This document shows positions 1 through 7,256 of a stretch of DNA of 64,000 nucleotides, one piece after another; position 1 is the first letter of the stretch; each line of letters begins with the position of its first letter. The notes beneath the pieces are model-generated. The model did not search any database. It worked only from the letters and a program-made list of their open reading frames with translations, and was not told the DNA's origin. The stretch is from Rahnella aquatilis CIP 78.65 = ATCC 33071. Its GTDB lineage: Bacteria > Pseudomonadota > Gammaproteobacteria > Enterobacterales > Enterobacteriaceae. Where the stretch lies: the NCBI RefSeq assembly GCF_000241955.1, contig NC_016818.1, positions 1,302,001 through 1,366,000 on the forward strand, written 5' to 3'. A program made the translations under genes and the position numbers.

Positions 1-277
1 AGGAATATGTGTACTTTGCTGGGTATGGGTATATATAAATAACAAATAACGCTGTTAGTAAAGGATAAAATATCCCATGTAAGGCTATATCATAGGCGCT
101 GGTGTAGATATTTAAGTCAATGTATTTGAATTTTTCTTCAATTTTAATTCCGGAAAGTAATACTAAAATAAATTTATAGTTCCAACCGACCCAAGAGATA
201 AAAAAACAGCTAAAAAGAGGACTTGTAACTCTGTCGTATAATTGTGATTTTACAGTCTTAATTAAGTCATCAAACAT
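1..277 (-). CDS. Hypothetical membrane protein, 5' part (cut by window edge)
   Basis: An open frame starts at the ATG at 277, behind an AAGGAA ribosome-binding site, and runs off the left edge with no stop, giving about 92 visible residues. It begins MFDDLIKTVKSQLYDRVTSP, followed by a hydrophobic segment (about residues 22-42) and a second one (about 70-85) ending in a YPYPAK turn, so it probably has two membrane helices with the rest in the cytoplasm. I recognise a type of hypothetical membrane protein but no function. Base composition is very AT-rich compared with the backbone. It lies 53 bases downstream of the next small membrane-protein gene on the same strand, so the two may form an operon carried by the satellite. 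Confidence 0.7.
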   Translation of the reverse strand, partial: MFDDLIKTVKSQLYDRVTSPLFSCFFISWVGWNYKFILVLLSGIKIEEKFKYIDLNIYTSAYDIALHGIFYPLLTALFVIYIYPYPAKYTYS

Positions 278-330
278 AAAAACTTCCTTAGTATGGTTAT
301 TTTTTAGATTTGTAATGCTTAGTCTGTTAT

Positions 331-672
331 TTATAACAGAGAGTGAGTTATTACTATTATTGCCGCATATGGAATGAAAGACATTAATCCCGCAGTTAAA
401 TAGGAAAATGCAATCCACTTTTTAGAATTTCCATAGAATTCATCTTTTGATATTATACTTGTAATTCCTCGCAGATATCCACGGAAGGTAATTATTGTTA
501 AGAGCAATGAGGCTAATATCATAATATATAGCATCGGGTGCATTATGTTCTTTTTGGCACCTATGATGACTGTGGCGAATAATGCAGCTAGCATGGTTGA
601 AATACCTGACATTTTATTCAGTAACTCAATGATTTTCTCACCAATTTTATCGAAAATAGCCCATCGAGACAT
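331..672 (-). CDS. Small hypothetical membrane protein (113 aa)
   Basis: The protein has a short amphipathic N-terminus and three predicted membrane segments at about residues 24-40, 47-65 and 87-112. There is no signal peptide or enzymatic motif and I do not recognise the family. The ATG at 672 is preceded by GAAGGGAAATAAGACAA, a good ribosome-binding site. The gene is AT-rich like its downstream neighbour (1-277), and the pair lies on the far side of the cos-like site from sid, which is where P4-type satellites carry exchangeable cargo. A membrane effector or phage-defence role is possible but is inference from position only. Confidence 0.65.
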   Translation of the reverse strand: MSRWAIFDKIGEKIIELLNKMSGISTMLAALFATVIIGAKKNIMHPMLYIMILASLLLTIITFRGYLRGITSIISKDEFYGNSKKWIAFSYLTAGLMSFIPYAAIIVITHSLL

Positions 673-819
673 TTGTCTTATTTCCCTTCAAAGTTTAAAT
701 TCAGCCTGTACTTGAGATTAATTGTCCAAAGCAGAGTGAATGACTAACCGAAATCCCTTATGCACAGAGAAGCAGATCATACATATCTCTCTGGCAATAA
801 TTTAATTATATTTGCGCTC

Positions 820-845
820 GCGCGCAATGCTATCCCCGCCACGCC
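820..845 (-). other. P2/P4-like cos (packaging end) site
   Basis: Read on the minus strand from 845, the sequence GGCGTGGCGGGGATAGCAT matches the 19-base P2/P4 cohesive end (as I recall it, GGCGAGGCGGGGAAAGCAC) at 16 of 19 positions. It is followed by TGCGCGC, which I recall also follows the P2/P4 site. It lies downstream of the Sid-like gene, on the same side as in P4. This would let a P2-like helper terminase cut and package the element. Confidence 0.65.
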
Positions 846-1072
846 TGCCCGCTTTTCATATTGCTTTTAATGCATATGCATGGACGTGCTCAGAGCGCGC
901 CAGTACAGGCTTGGAGGGTTTTGAAAAATACTCATTTTAAAATGCAAAAGCATGCAGTAAGAATGCACCACACATTTTGATAAAATCAATGATTTAATCG
1001 GTTTTTATGGTGAATTTTTGAAGGTAGGCAACACAGTGCAAGAACAAAGAAAGTGGCAAGTTTTTCAGTAAA

Positions 1073-1108
1073 AATGAGTATCTCGTAGGAGTCATTGCGC
1101 CGAGATAC
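1073..1108 (-). terminator. Probable terminator of the sid-like gene
   Basis: The inverted repeat GTATCTCG/CGAGATAC (1078-1085 and 1101-1108) with a 15-base loop lies just downstream of the stop of the minus-strand gene at 1137. On that strand it is followed by TCATTTTT. The T tract is short, so this is a moderate call. Confidence 0.45.
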
Positions 1109-1136
1109 CCATTTATGTGATTGGGAATTTGGGAGG

Positions 1137-1886
1137 TTATTTCTCCGTTACGCTGAGTTGCTCTTCCTTACGCTTCAGGGCTGCAAATGCCATCGACCGG
1201 CCACCGCCGCTGGCAAGTTTTGCGCTGAAATACTTCGTCTCAGGCCGGTGAACGCCAAGTTGTGCTAAAACGGGTTCCTGAGCCATGTCGAATTTGTAGC
1301 GCGTCATTTCATCTTTCAGATACTGATTAATTTCTTCAAAAATGACGGCGTCCGGACTGACTTCGTAATCGCTCAGCCTGCCGCCCAGCGTTACGGTAGC
1401 CTGCTGGTATCTTAAGGCTGTACGTTTCAATGATACTGCCCGGATTAGCGTCTCAAGGCCTGCTGACAGCGCTTTTTTCAGTTCCTGCTCTGCATAGGCC
1501 ATTAACGCACTTTCATGGCTGTCTAAAAGCGCTTTGCCAGAGCCTGAACAGGTAATTTCCTGACGGTCTTTTTCAATGTCCAGACTGAGAAGCAGGTGTC
1601 CCAGCTCGCGTGACATTTCCTGATTTGCCAGACGTTGCAGTTGCTGCGCTTTCATTTCGTCGCTGACCTGACCGCGCATTTTCAAAAAGGCCTCGCGCCA
1701 CTGGCCACCGGACTGCTCACTGAGTTTATCTATTTCCTCTTTTTGATTTTTGCAGCGGGTCATGTCGGCAATTATCTCCTCCATTTTATTCACATTCCCC
1801 TGCTGGGTCTGCTTGGTATCGAGATAACGCGAAATAGCCTGCTGAACGGCAGGCGATAATTCTGACTCAGGCGTATTGGGTTTCAT
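1137..1886 (-). CDS. sid: P4 Sid-like capsid-size determination protein
   Basis: This 249-residue, mostly helical charged protein aligns from memory with P4 Sid (about 244 aa). Shared blocks include a WR..AF....G.(V)SDE.K stretch near residues 62-80, an arginine/glutamate-rich helix, an ER/DR pair near 105-110 and an A..EL..AL helix near 130-142. In P4, Sid forms an external scaffold that forces helper-phage capsid protein into small heads that fit only the satellite genome. The ATG at 1886 has a weak ribosome-binding site. The frame is intact even though the surrounding element is degraded. The related Psu family is the alternative, but the length and N-terminal half fit Sid better. Confidence 0.65.
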   Translation of the reverse strand: MKPNTPESELSPAVQQAISRYLDTKQTQQGNVNKMEEIIADMTRCKNQKEEIDKLSEQSGGQWREAFLKMRGQVSDEMKAQQLQRLANQEMSRELGHLLLSLDIEKDRQEITCSGSGKALLDSHESALMAYAEQELKKALSAGLETLIRAVSLKRTALRYQQATVTLGGRLSDYEVSPDAVIFEEINQYLKDEMTRYKFDMAQEPVLAQLGVHRPETKYFSAKLASGGGRSMAFAALKRKEEQLSVTEK

Positions 1887-2061
1887 AAATGGCTCTCACA
1901 TTGGGTCGGTTAATATCAATAATTATGAGCCTGACCGGAGAGCGTTTCTATTGAGGCAGGACGTACTGTGGACGACAGAACGGCGGAAGCTAACGCATAT
2001 TTTTCAATGCTGTAATCTAAGCATATCGCTAATAACTTCAGAAAAGAAAGGGGAAATATCA

Positions 2062-2277
2062 ATGCTCACACTCAAACTCGGCACCCAGCAAATCACACTC
2101 ACTCAGCGTGATGCCATGCGGTTAATTGAAGGCATGATGTTAGCAATCAAAGACCCTGCCGGCGCGGGCAGAAATGCGCTACATCTTGGGGATTTGACTC
2201 TTTCCTCTCAGCCGCAGTCTGTGAAACAGCCGGTAAATTACTCTTCAGGCGCGAAGGACACGCTGACAAACTGTTGA
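2062..2277 (+). CDS. Hypothetical satellite protein (71 aa)
   Basis: A short frame starts at ATG 2062 behind AAAGGGGAAATATCA. It encodes MLTLKLGTQQITLTQRDAMR and continues to a serine/glutamine-rich tail. There are no cysteines, so it is not the zinc-binding Delta/Ogr-type late activator that P4 carries near sid. The frame is open further upstream to 1876, but the strong ribosome-binding site favours 2062. It is divergent from sid and lies between sid and the iteron cluster. Function is unknown; a small replication or copy-control factor is possible from position alone. Confidence 0.55.
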   Translation: MLTLKLGTQQITLTQRDAMRLIEGMMLAIKDPAGAGRNALHLGDLTLSSQPQSVKQPVNYSSGAKDTLTNC

Positions 2278-2363
2278 GGGTATTTGTCACCCGTCGGGCG
2301 ATGAAAAAAACGCCTGCCAGAAATAAACGCTTCGGGTTTCTGTATTATTCAGTAATTCTCGGC

Positions 2364-2577
2364 GCGTACATGTAGTACAGGTGCGTACAGCTATGATTCG
2401 CAATGTAAAATCCTGTACTACATGCCACATTTACACCGCGTACATGTAGTACAGTTGGGTGCATGTAATGACAAATCAGCCGTGTACGACATGTACTACA
2501 CGCTATTGCCGATGTAGTACATGAAAAACCCTTTAAATATCATAGCTTGTACGCGGTGTACGACATGTACTACATGG
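2364..2577. repeat. Iteron-like cluster, probable replication origin
   Basis: Six copies of the 9-base core TGTAGTACA occur in about 210 bases and strictly alternate in strand: plus at 2371, 2445 and 2513; minus (TGTACTACA) at 2414, 2492 and 2566. Two plus copies sit in an extended GCGTACATGTAGTACAG unit. Two minus copies sit in GTGTACGACATGTACTACA. The array follows the 3' end of the replication-protein fragment. P4 uses an iteron region (crr) bound by its alpha primase-helicase, so a replication-initiation role is the best reading. Unit sequence differs from P4. Confidence 0.65.
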
Positions 2578-2612
2578 ATTAATAATAAAATAAGATACGC
2601 GAGGCACTGACC

Positions 2613-3119
2613 TCAGCCGATGACCTCCTGATTGAGCACGTAAACAAACTTCGGCCCTATTTCTGGCAGGCGAATTTGCTTTTGTATCCGGTTTTCGCTG
2701 GTTTCAGTGATCCAGCCGTTTTCACGGCACAGCTGGGCGGTTTTCTTCTGGTCTGATGTGCCGCAAATCTCTTTCCAGCCGCTTGGCAATACGTAAAAAG
2801 TGGTCACCGCATCACTGGCATTATCACCTCTTACCACTCTGCGATAGCCCACCATATTGGCAGGCCGGTTTTTATCATCATTCCAGTCTGCAAAACGGGT
2901 GAACTGATTGGCCGTGATGAAACGCCGTATCCGCTCCAGCGCATCCGCTTCTTCCTGATTGGCAGAGTGGCCACGGTCTTTCAGCCACGCATCAAGACAG
3001 GCTTGTGCGGCGCGAAGCGCCTCGCCGGATGGCCATCCGGTTATGCCTGCAAGCGAGGCCAGCTCGCCCGCCACGGCCAGCAGGGCAAAGCGATCTACGA
3101 TACGCCCCACTTGTTTACA
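2613..3119 (-). pseudogene. C-terminal fragment of DUF927 (primase/helicase-type) protein
   Basis: The fragment begins near KQVGRIVDRFALLAVAGELA and includes the GITGWPSGEALRAA stretch, both typical of the C-terminal half of DUF927 proteins. In satellites and plasmids these are long replication-associated proteins, often with an N-terminal TOPRIM domain. Only about 165 residues remain. The GTG at 3110 is the first available start codon but has no ribosome-binding site and lies inside the conserved domain, so this is the remnant of a longer gene and not a complete one. Its 5' end abuts the truncated integrase at about 3117-3121, marking a deletion junction. The remainder runs to a normal stop, followed by the iterons. 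Confidence 0.7.
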
Positions 3120-3282
3120 TGCCTAACGCCCGAGTGGTGTCCTTCCCATTAATAGTGCGTCTGAAGCGCCAATACTTCGAACCATTAGAATGCACCAGAA
3201 GATATAACCCCTTGGAATCACTGAGTTTATAGGGTTTGTCTTTTGGCTTCGAGCCCCTGATGCCTGTGTCAGTTAATGGCAT
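3115..3282 (-). pseudogene. int: N-terminal remnant of P4-type tyrosine integrase
   Basis: The ATG at 3282 opens MPLTDTGIRGSKPKDKPYKL, then SDSKGLYLLV and a YWRFR motif. This is the DUF4102 arm-binding N-terminus of P4-family integrases. The frame is intact to the family-typical A-L-G near residue 54, then hits TAA at 3115-3117 where the DUF927 fragment begins. The catalytic domain, with the R..H..R..Y residues, is absent, so the protein cannot recombine DNA. The gene starts about 180 bases from the tRNA and reads away from it, the usual arrangement. Confidence 0.8.
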
Positions 3283-3352
3283 GAAATTTCCTTAGTTCGA
3301 CGGGTACAAATTTTATCGAACCAATTATACCCGCTTTTATACCCGAGAAAAA

Positions 3353-3387
3353 ATGGGCTGTCATGGGTTTCTATGGGATTGAATGGG
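3353..3387. repeat. Phased ATGGG repeats, probable integrase arm sites
   Basis: ATGGG occurs at 3353, 3363, 3373 and 3383, exactly 10 bases apart, and once more at 3418. They lie between the integrase start and the tRNA. One-helical-turn spacing in this position suggests arm-type binding sites of the P4-type integrase within the former attachment region. Confidence 0.45.
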
Positions 3388-3459
3388 ATGTTATTTCTGT
3401 TTTACTTTATGATTTTAATGGGTTTTTTGTACTTGGCGGGATGTCGTGGAAAGTGGTTA

Positions 3460-3534
3460 TGGTGTCCCCTACAGGAATCGAACCTGTAACTAGCCCTTAG
3501 GAGGGGCTTGTTATATCCGTTTAACTAAGGAGAC
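3460..3534 (-). tRNA. argW: tRNA-Arg(CCU)
   Basis: The minus strand from 3534 folds as a full cloverleaf. The acceptor stem is GTCTCCT/AGGGGAC with one G-T pair. The anticodon stem AGCCC/GGGCT encloses CTCCTAA, giving anticodon CCU. The T-arm is ACAGG-TTCGATT-CCTGT, and a CCA end is encoded at 3462-3460. It is nearly identical to E. coli argW, which also lies beside yfdC and also hosts integrative elements (intS in E. coli). The 3' end faces the integrase remnant, so it is the attachment site of the satellite. Confidence 0.95.
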
Positions 3535-3624
3535 ACGGGCGCCTGTGGAGAGCGCCCGCGTAGTATACCCATTTTTCTGGTAATAATAAGATACCAGGCT
3601 GTCGTTTGGTTGTTTCCTCGCCAC

Positions 3625-4542
3625 TCAGGGCTTCGCGGCCTCTTTTTTGGCGGCTTCCCGTTCCGCTTTCTTCGCTTCGGCTTTCTTCTGATTACTCATG
3701 TCGTTGCGGATCTGCGCGTGGCTTATCAGCGCGAAGATAAACGTGCCGCCGAAGATGTTGCCAGCCAGCGTCGGCAGGGCGAACGGCCAGATAAATTCAT
3801 ACCAGGGGATGGCGCCCGAGAATACCAGATAGAGGATTTCAACCGAGCCGACGACGATGTGCGTCAGGTCGCCGATCGCCACCATATAGGTCATCAGCAT
3901 GATCACCCACAGTTTGGCGGTACCGGCAGAGGGGATCATCCACACCATGGTGGCAATCAGCCAGCCGGACACCATGCCGCCGACAAACATGCCCTGAGGG
4001 TCTTTCTTCATGATCTCCATACTGATGGTGCGAAACGCTTCGTCGGTCGCGGTATCGAAAAAGGGCACCAGATGAAACACCAGCGCCGCCAGTCCGCCGC
4101 CGATGACATTACCTGCCAGCACGATGCCCCATAAACGCAGCAGCAGCAGAATGTTTCTGCCGGTCGGTTTTTGCATGATGGGTAACACGGCGGTCACGGT
4201 GTTTTCGGTAAATAACTGCTGGCGCGCCATGATCACAATAATGAACCCGACGGTATAACCGATATTTTCAATGAAGAAGCGTTCCGGTGTATCAGGCAGG
4301 CGGGCATGAAGAATACCTTTCGCCATCAGTGAGGCGCTGATCGACAATCCGGCGGCAATCGCCGACCACAGTAACGCCTGTCCGTCGCGCTCAAGCTCTT
4401 TTTCACCTTCCATGCGGATAACTTCGTGAACGGCGGCCGCTTTCGACGGCAGGTTATCTTCGCCGGTCTCGATTTCCTTCCCCTGCGTATGTTCGTCGCT
4501 GTCAACATCGTTGTCATCGTGATGCTGTTTTTCTCCGGCCAT
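3625..4542 (-). CDS. yfdC: YfdC, formate/nitrite transporter family membrane protein
   Basis: This 305-residue inner-membrane protein of the FNT (FocA/NirC) superfamily closely resembles E. coli YfdC (about 310 aa). It has a long acidic cytoplasmic N-terminus, then six membrane segments with family stretches such as ARQQLFTENTVTAVLP and DLTHIVVGSVEI, and a Lys/Ala-rich charged tail. FNT proteins form pentameric anion channels; the substrate of YfdC is not established. The frame is open to 4671, but the ATG at 4542 has GGGGAAC in front of it and fits the family N-terminus. It is transcribed away from ccm and ends beside the tRNA. Confidence 0.92.
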   Translation of the reverse strand: MAGEKQHHDDNDVDSDEHTQGKEIETGEDNLPSKAAAVHEVIRMEGEKELERDGQALLWSAIAAGLSISASLMAKGILHARLPDTPERFFIENIGYTVGFIIVIMARQQLFTENTVTAVLPIMQKPTGRNILLLLRLWGIVLAGNVIGGGLAALVFHLVPFFDTATDEAFRTISMEIMKKDPQGMFVGGMVSGWLIATMVWMIPSAGTAKLWVIMLMTYMVAIGDLTHIVVGSVEILYLVFSGAIPWYEFIWPFALPTLAGNIFGGTFIFALISHAQIRNDMSNQKKAEAKKAEREAAKKEAAKP

Positions 4543-4790
4543 TGTGGTTCCCCAAAAGTAAAGCAAAGTGATTGCAGACATATCCATGAGTAAGCATAGG
4601 CGAGGCAGGGAAATTATGAGCAGGTATACAAAAAAGTTACAAACCGTTAACCCATGAACCTTATGGAACATTTCAGAGGGTGCTGGCCGGATTTCAGGTT
4701 TTTCAGCCGGGTAAACTGTGCCTGCCTAAGCTGCGTCGCGCCTGACGCCTGTGATATGATGCACACTTGTGAAAAATAAGAGACATCACC

Positions 4791-5432
4791 ATGTTTGAAG
4801 CCCTGAATCTGAGCTGTGTTCGTGATGAACGACCCCTGTTTAGCGGCTTAAGTTTTACTGTCGAACCGGGTGAAGTGGTGCAGATTGAAGGCCGCAACGG
4901 TGCCGGTAAAACCAGTTTACTGCGTATTCTTGCCGGGTTGTCCTCGCCGGACGCCGGTGAAGTCCGCTGGCAGGGCGTGAGTACCCGCCGTCAGCGCGAT
5001 ATTTTCCATCAGCAGCTTTTGTATCTTGGCCATCAGCCCGGCGTAAAGTCAGTGCTTACTGCGTTTGAAAACCTTGCCTTCTATCTGTCTGTGAACGGCC
5101 CGACGGTCAAAGGTAACGCCAGCGCGGAAGCGATTTACCAGGCACTGGAAAACGTCGGATTGCTGGGTTATGAAGATGTGACGGTGGCGCAGATGTCTGC
5201 CGGGCAGCAACGCCGCGTCGCTCTGGCGCGTCTGTGGCTGAGTGATGCGCCGTTATGGATCCTCGATGAACCGCTGACCGCCATTGATAAACAAGGCGTT
5301 GCCACACTGACAGCGCTGTTTGAACAGCATGCGCAGCAGGGCGGAATGGTGTTGCTGACCACGCACCAGGATTTGCAGGGCGTTAACCGCGACGTGCGGA
5401 AACTTCGTCTGACCAGCGCAGAGCCGGTGTGA
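4791..5432 (+). CDS. ccmA: CcmA, ABC ATPase of haem/CcmE chaperone system
   Basis: This 213-residue ATP-binding subunit of the CcmABCD complex releases haem-loaded CcmE for cytochrome c maturation in the periplasm. It shows Walker [10 protein letters not shown] (about residues 34-42), a signature region [14 protein letters not shown] and Walker [13 protein letters not shown]. It is the first gene of the ccm cluster. The ATG at 4791 follows an AAGAGACATCACC ribosome-binding site, and about 250 bases of upstream non-coding DNA should hold the promoter. ccmB follows 21 bases downstream. Confidence 0.96.
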   Translation: MFEALNLSCVRDERPLFSGLSFTVEPGEVVQIEGRNGAGKTSLLRILAGLSSPDAGEVRWQGVSTRRQRDIFHQQLLYLGHQPGVKSVLTAFENLAFYLSVNGPTVKGNASAEAIYQALENVGLLGYEDVTVAQMSAGQQRRVALARLWLSDAPLWILDEPLTAIDKQGVATLTALFEQHAQQGGMVLLTTHQDLQGVNRDVRKLRLTSAEPV

Positions 5433-5453
5433 CGCGAAGGGGATAGAAAAGGA

Positions 5454-6113
5454 ATGTTTACGAAAGTCCTGCGCCGCGAACTGAAAATTGCCTTTCGCAA
5501 AAGCGCTGAAATCATTAACCCGCTGTGGTTTTTCCTGATTGTGATTACGCTGTTCCCGTTAGGGATCGGCCCTGAGCCTAAACTGCTGGCGCGCATTGCG
5601 CCCGGCATTGTCTGGGTCGCCGCGCTGTTGTCCTCCCTGCTGGCACTGGAAAGATTGTTCCGTGATGACTATCTCGATGGCACGCTTGAGCAACTGTTGT
5701 TATTGCCTTCGCCGCTGGCAATCACGGTTTTGGGGAAAGTATGTGCTCACTGGGTGGTGACGGGATTACCGTTACTGATCCTCTCACCGCTGATTGCGCT
5801 GCTGCTTTCGCTGGATTTTGAAACCTGGAAAGCCGTCGCGCTGACGATTTTACTGGGCACGCCGACGCTGAGTTTTATCGGCGCGATTGGCGTGGCGCTG
5901 ACCGTCGGGTTGCGCAAGGGCGGCGTTCTGCTCAGCCTGCTGGTGTTGCCGCTGTATATTCCGGTGCTGATTTTTGCCACCGGCGCGATTGATGCCGCAT
6001 CAATGTCGATGCCCATCGGCGGTTATCTGGCCATTCTTGGCGCGATGCTGGCGGGCAGTGCCACTCTGGCTCCGTTTGCTACGGCCGCTGCTCTGCGAGT
6101 GAGTATCCACTAA
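5454..6113 (+). CDS. ccmB: CcmB, haem exporter membrane subunit
   Basis: This 219-residue polytopic inner-membrane protein has about six hydrophobic segments and begins MFTKVLRRELKIAFRK, the usual CcmB start. It pairs with the CcmA ATPase and with CcmC and CcmD in releasing holo-CcmE. The length agrees with E. coli CcmB (220). Unusually for this operon, the next gene (ccmC) does not follow directly: about 400 bases intervene, including a palindromic repeat, so transcription of ccmC-I may be partly uncoupled from ccmAB. Confidence 0.95.
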   Translation: MFTKVLRRELKIAFRKSAEIINPLWFFLIVITLFPLGIGPEPKLLARIAPGIVWVAALLSSLLALERLFRDDYLDGTLEQLLLLPSPLAITVLGKVCAHWVVTGLPLLILSPLIALLLSLDFETWKAVALTILLGTPTLSFIGAIGVALTVGLRKGGVLLSLLVLPLYIPVLIFATGAIDAASMSMPIGGYLAILGAMLAGSATLAPFATAAALRVSIH

Positions 6114-6518
6114 CCCGTCATACTTCGAGCTGCAGATGCGTTGGCTGCTCTTCGCCACCCGAATCACTTACTTGTGTAAGCTCATCGGGATGGCGTCGTT
6201 TGCCGCGTTACTCAGCCTGCGGCTTCACCCCTGGAGGGGCCGCTGCAAGCAGCGTTCTAAATCTGCTTACAGCAGATTTAGTCCTGCAACTCGAATTATT
6301 TAGGGTTAACTATGAATCTGGCCCCAACATAGAATTATTTTACGTGTCGTTACAATAGAGAAGAAAAAACGCAACCTTTGACTAACATCACACTTCTCTA
6401 TAGTGAACAATAGAGATGCCAATAATAAGTGCGGGTGATTTATCGCTGACCGCGCAAGAACCCACCGAGGTTCCATGGCATAACACACAGTGACATTTTA
6501 GAGTGAGCAACGATAACA
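6114..6518. other. Non-coding gap inside the ccm cluster
   Basis: This 405-base interval between ccmB and ccmC has no gene. The first half is the palindromic repeat at 6118-6302. The second half is AT-rich and carries an inverted repeat TAGAGAAG/CTTCTCTA (6356-6363 and 6392-6399). It probably contains a separate promoter for ccmC-I, but I cannot assign -35/-10 elements with confidence. Confidence 0.5.
6118..6302. repeat. Palindromic interspersed repeat (Yersinia/Serratia type)
   Basis: The ends are inverted copies: ATACTTCGAGCTGCAG at the left and CTGCAACTCGAATTATT at the right. Inside are ACTTACTTGTGTAAGCTC and an extra hairpin TAAATCTGCTTACAGCAGATTTA. The pattern matches the non-coding palindromic repeats scattered in intergenic regions of Yersinia, Serratia and related genera. 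It encodes no protein and probably folds in RNA. This is the only copy in the window. Confidence 0.7.
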
Positions 6519-7256
6519 ATGTGGAAATGGTTACATCAACTCGCCAGGCCAGAACGGCTTTACCACGTCTGTGGCCGGTTCATTCCCTGGCTCGGGATTT
6601 TGGGGCTTGCCTGCCTGCTGATCGGCTGGGTATGGGGTTTTGGCTATGCACCGCCGGATTACCAGCAAGGTAACAGTTACCGGATTATGTATATCCACGT
6701 TCCGGCGGCGATCTGGTCGATGGGGATTTACAGCGGGATGGCGATCGCGGCGTTTATCGGTCTGGTGTGGCAGATGAAAATGTCCGATCTGGCCGTTGCT
6801 GCGATGGCACCGGTCGGCGCTGTTTTCACATTTATTGCACTGGTTACCGGCTCTGCATGGGGCAAACCGATGTGGGGCACCTGGTGGGTGTGGGATGCGC
6901 GTCTGACGTCCGAACTGGTGCTACTGTTTCTGTATCTCGGTGTCATTGCGCTGTATAACGCCTTCGACGACCGCCGTCTGGCCGGGCGTGCCGCCGGTAT
7001 TCTGGTGCTGGTCGGCGTGGTGAACATTCCCATCATCCATTACTCCGTACAGTGGTGGAACACGCTGCATCAGGGGTCCACCAACATGCAGCAAACCATC
7101 GACCCGAGCATGCGTTATCCGTTGCGCTGGGCAATTTTCGGTTACCTGTTCTTCTTTATTACCCTGACCCTGATGCGTTTACGTAACCTGATTTTGGTTC
7201 AGGAACGTCTGCGTCCGTGGGTGGCCGGTCTTGTGAATAAGGAGCGTCGCGGATGA
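6519..7256 (+). CDS. ccmC: CcmC, haem handling protein that loads CcmE
   Basis: This 245-residue inner-membrane protein with six membrane segments carries the tryptophan-rich WWD signature, seen as GTWWVWDARLTSELVLLF at about residues 118-135. It presents haem to the periplasmic chaperone CcmE. Flanking conserved histidines are present, for example in RIMYIHVPAAIWSM. The length matches E. coli CcmC. The stop overlaps the start of ccmD (ATGA), so translation of the two is coupled. Confidence 0.96.
   Translation: MWKWLHQLARPERLYHVCGRFIPWLGILGLACLLIGWVWGFGYAPPDYQQGNSYRIMYIHVPAAIWSMGIYSGMAIAAFIGLVWQMKMSDLAVAAMAPVGAVFTFIALVTGSAWGKPMWGTWWVWDARLTSELVLLFLYLGVIALYNAFDDRRLAGRAAGILVLVGVVNIPIIHYSVQWWNTLHQGSTNMQQTIDPSMRYPLRWAIFGYLFFFITLTLMRLRNLILVQERLRPWVAGLVNKERRG

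Larger units (their letters stand above)
673..1136. other. Non-coding satellite segment with cos-like site and hairpin
   Basis: This 464-base stretch has no convincing gene on either strand. It holds the cos-like site (820-845), a TGCATATGCA palindrome shortly after it, and the inverted repeat behind sid (1073-1108). P4 carries delta and psu between sid and cos; neither can be seen here. Confidence 0.6.

Noticed and set aside
1876..2061. Longer 133-aa version of the 71-aa satellite protein
   Set aside because: The extension overlaps the sid start, has no ribosome-binding site and low-quality composition, whereas ATG 2062 has AAAGGGG in front.
2364..2577. Possible CRISPR array
   Set aside because: The repeat core is only 9 bases, orientation alternates, spacing is irregular and there are no cas genes. 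Iterons fit better.
2613..3110. DUF927 fragment as a complete gene
   Set aside because: It starts with GTG inside a conserved domain, without a ribosome-binding site, immediately at the deletion junction; the family is far longer.
2967..3232. Plus-strand open frames over the integrase/DUF927 remnants
   Set aside because: They run antisense to recognisable protein remnants and show no family features or ribosome-binding sites.
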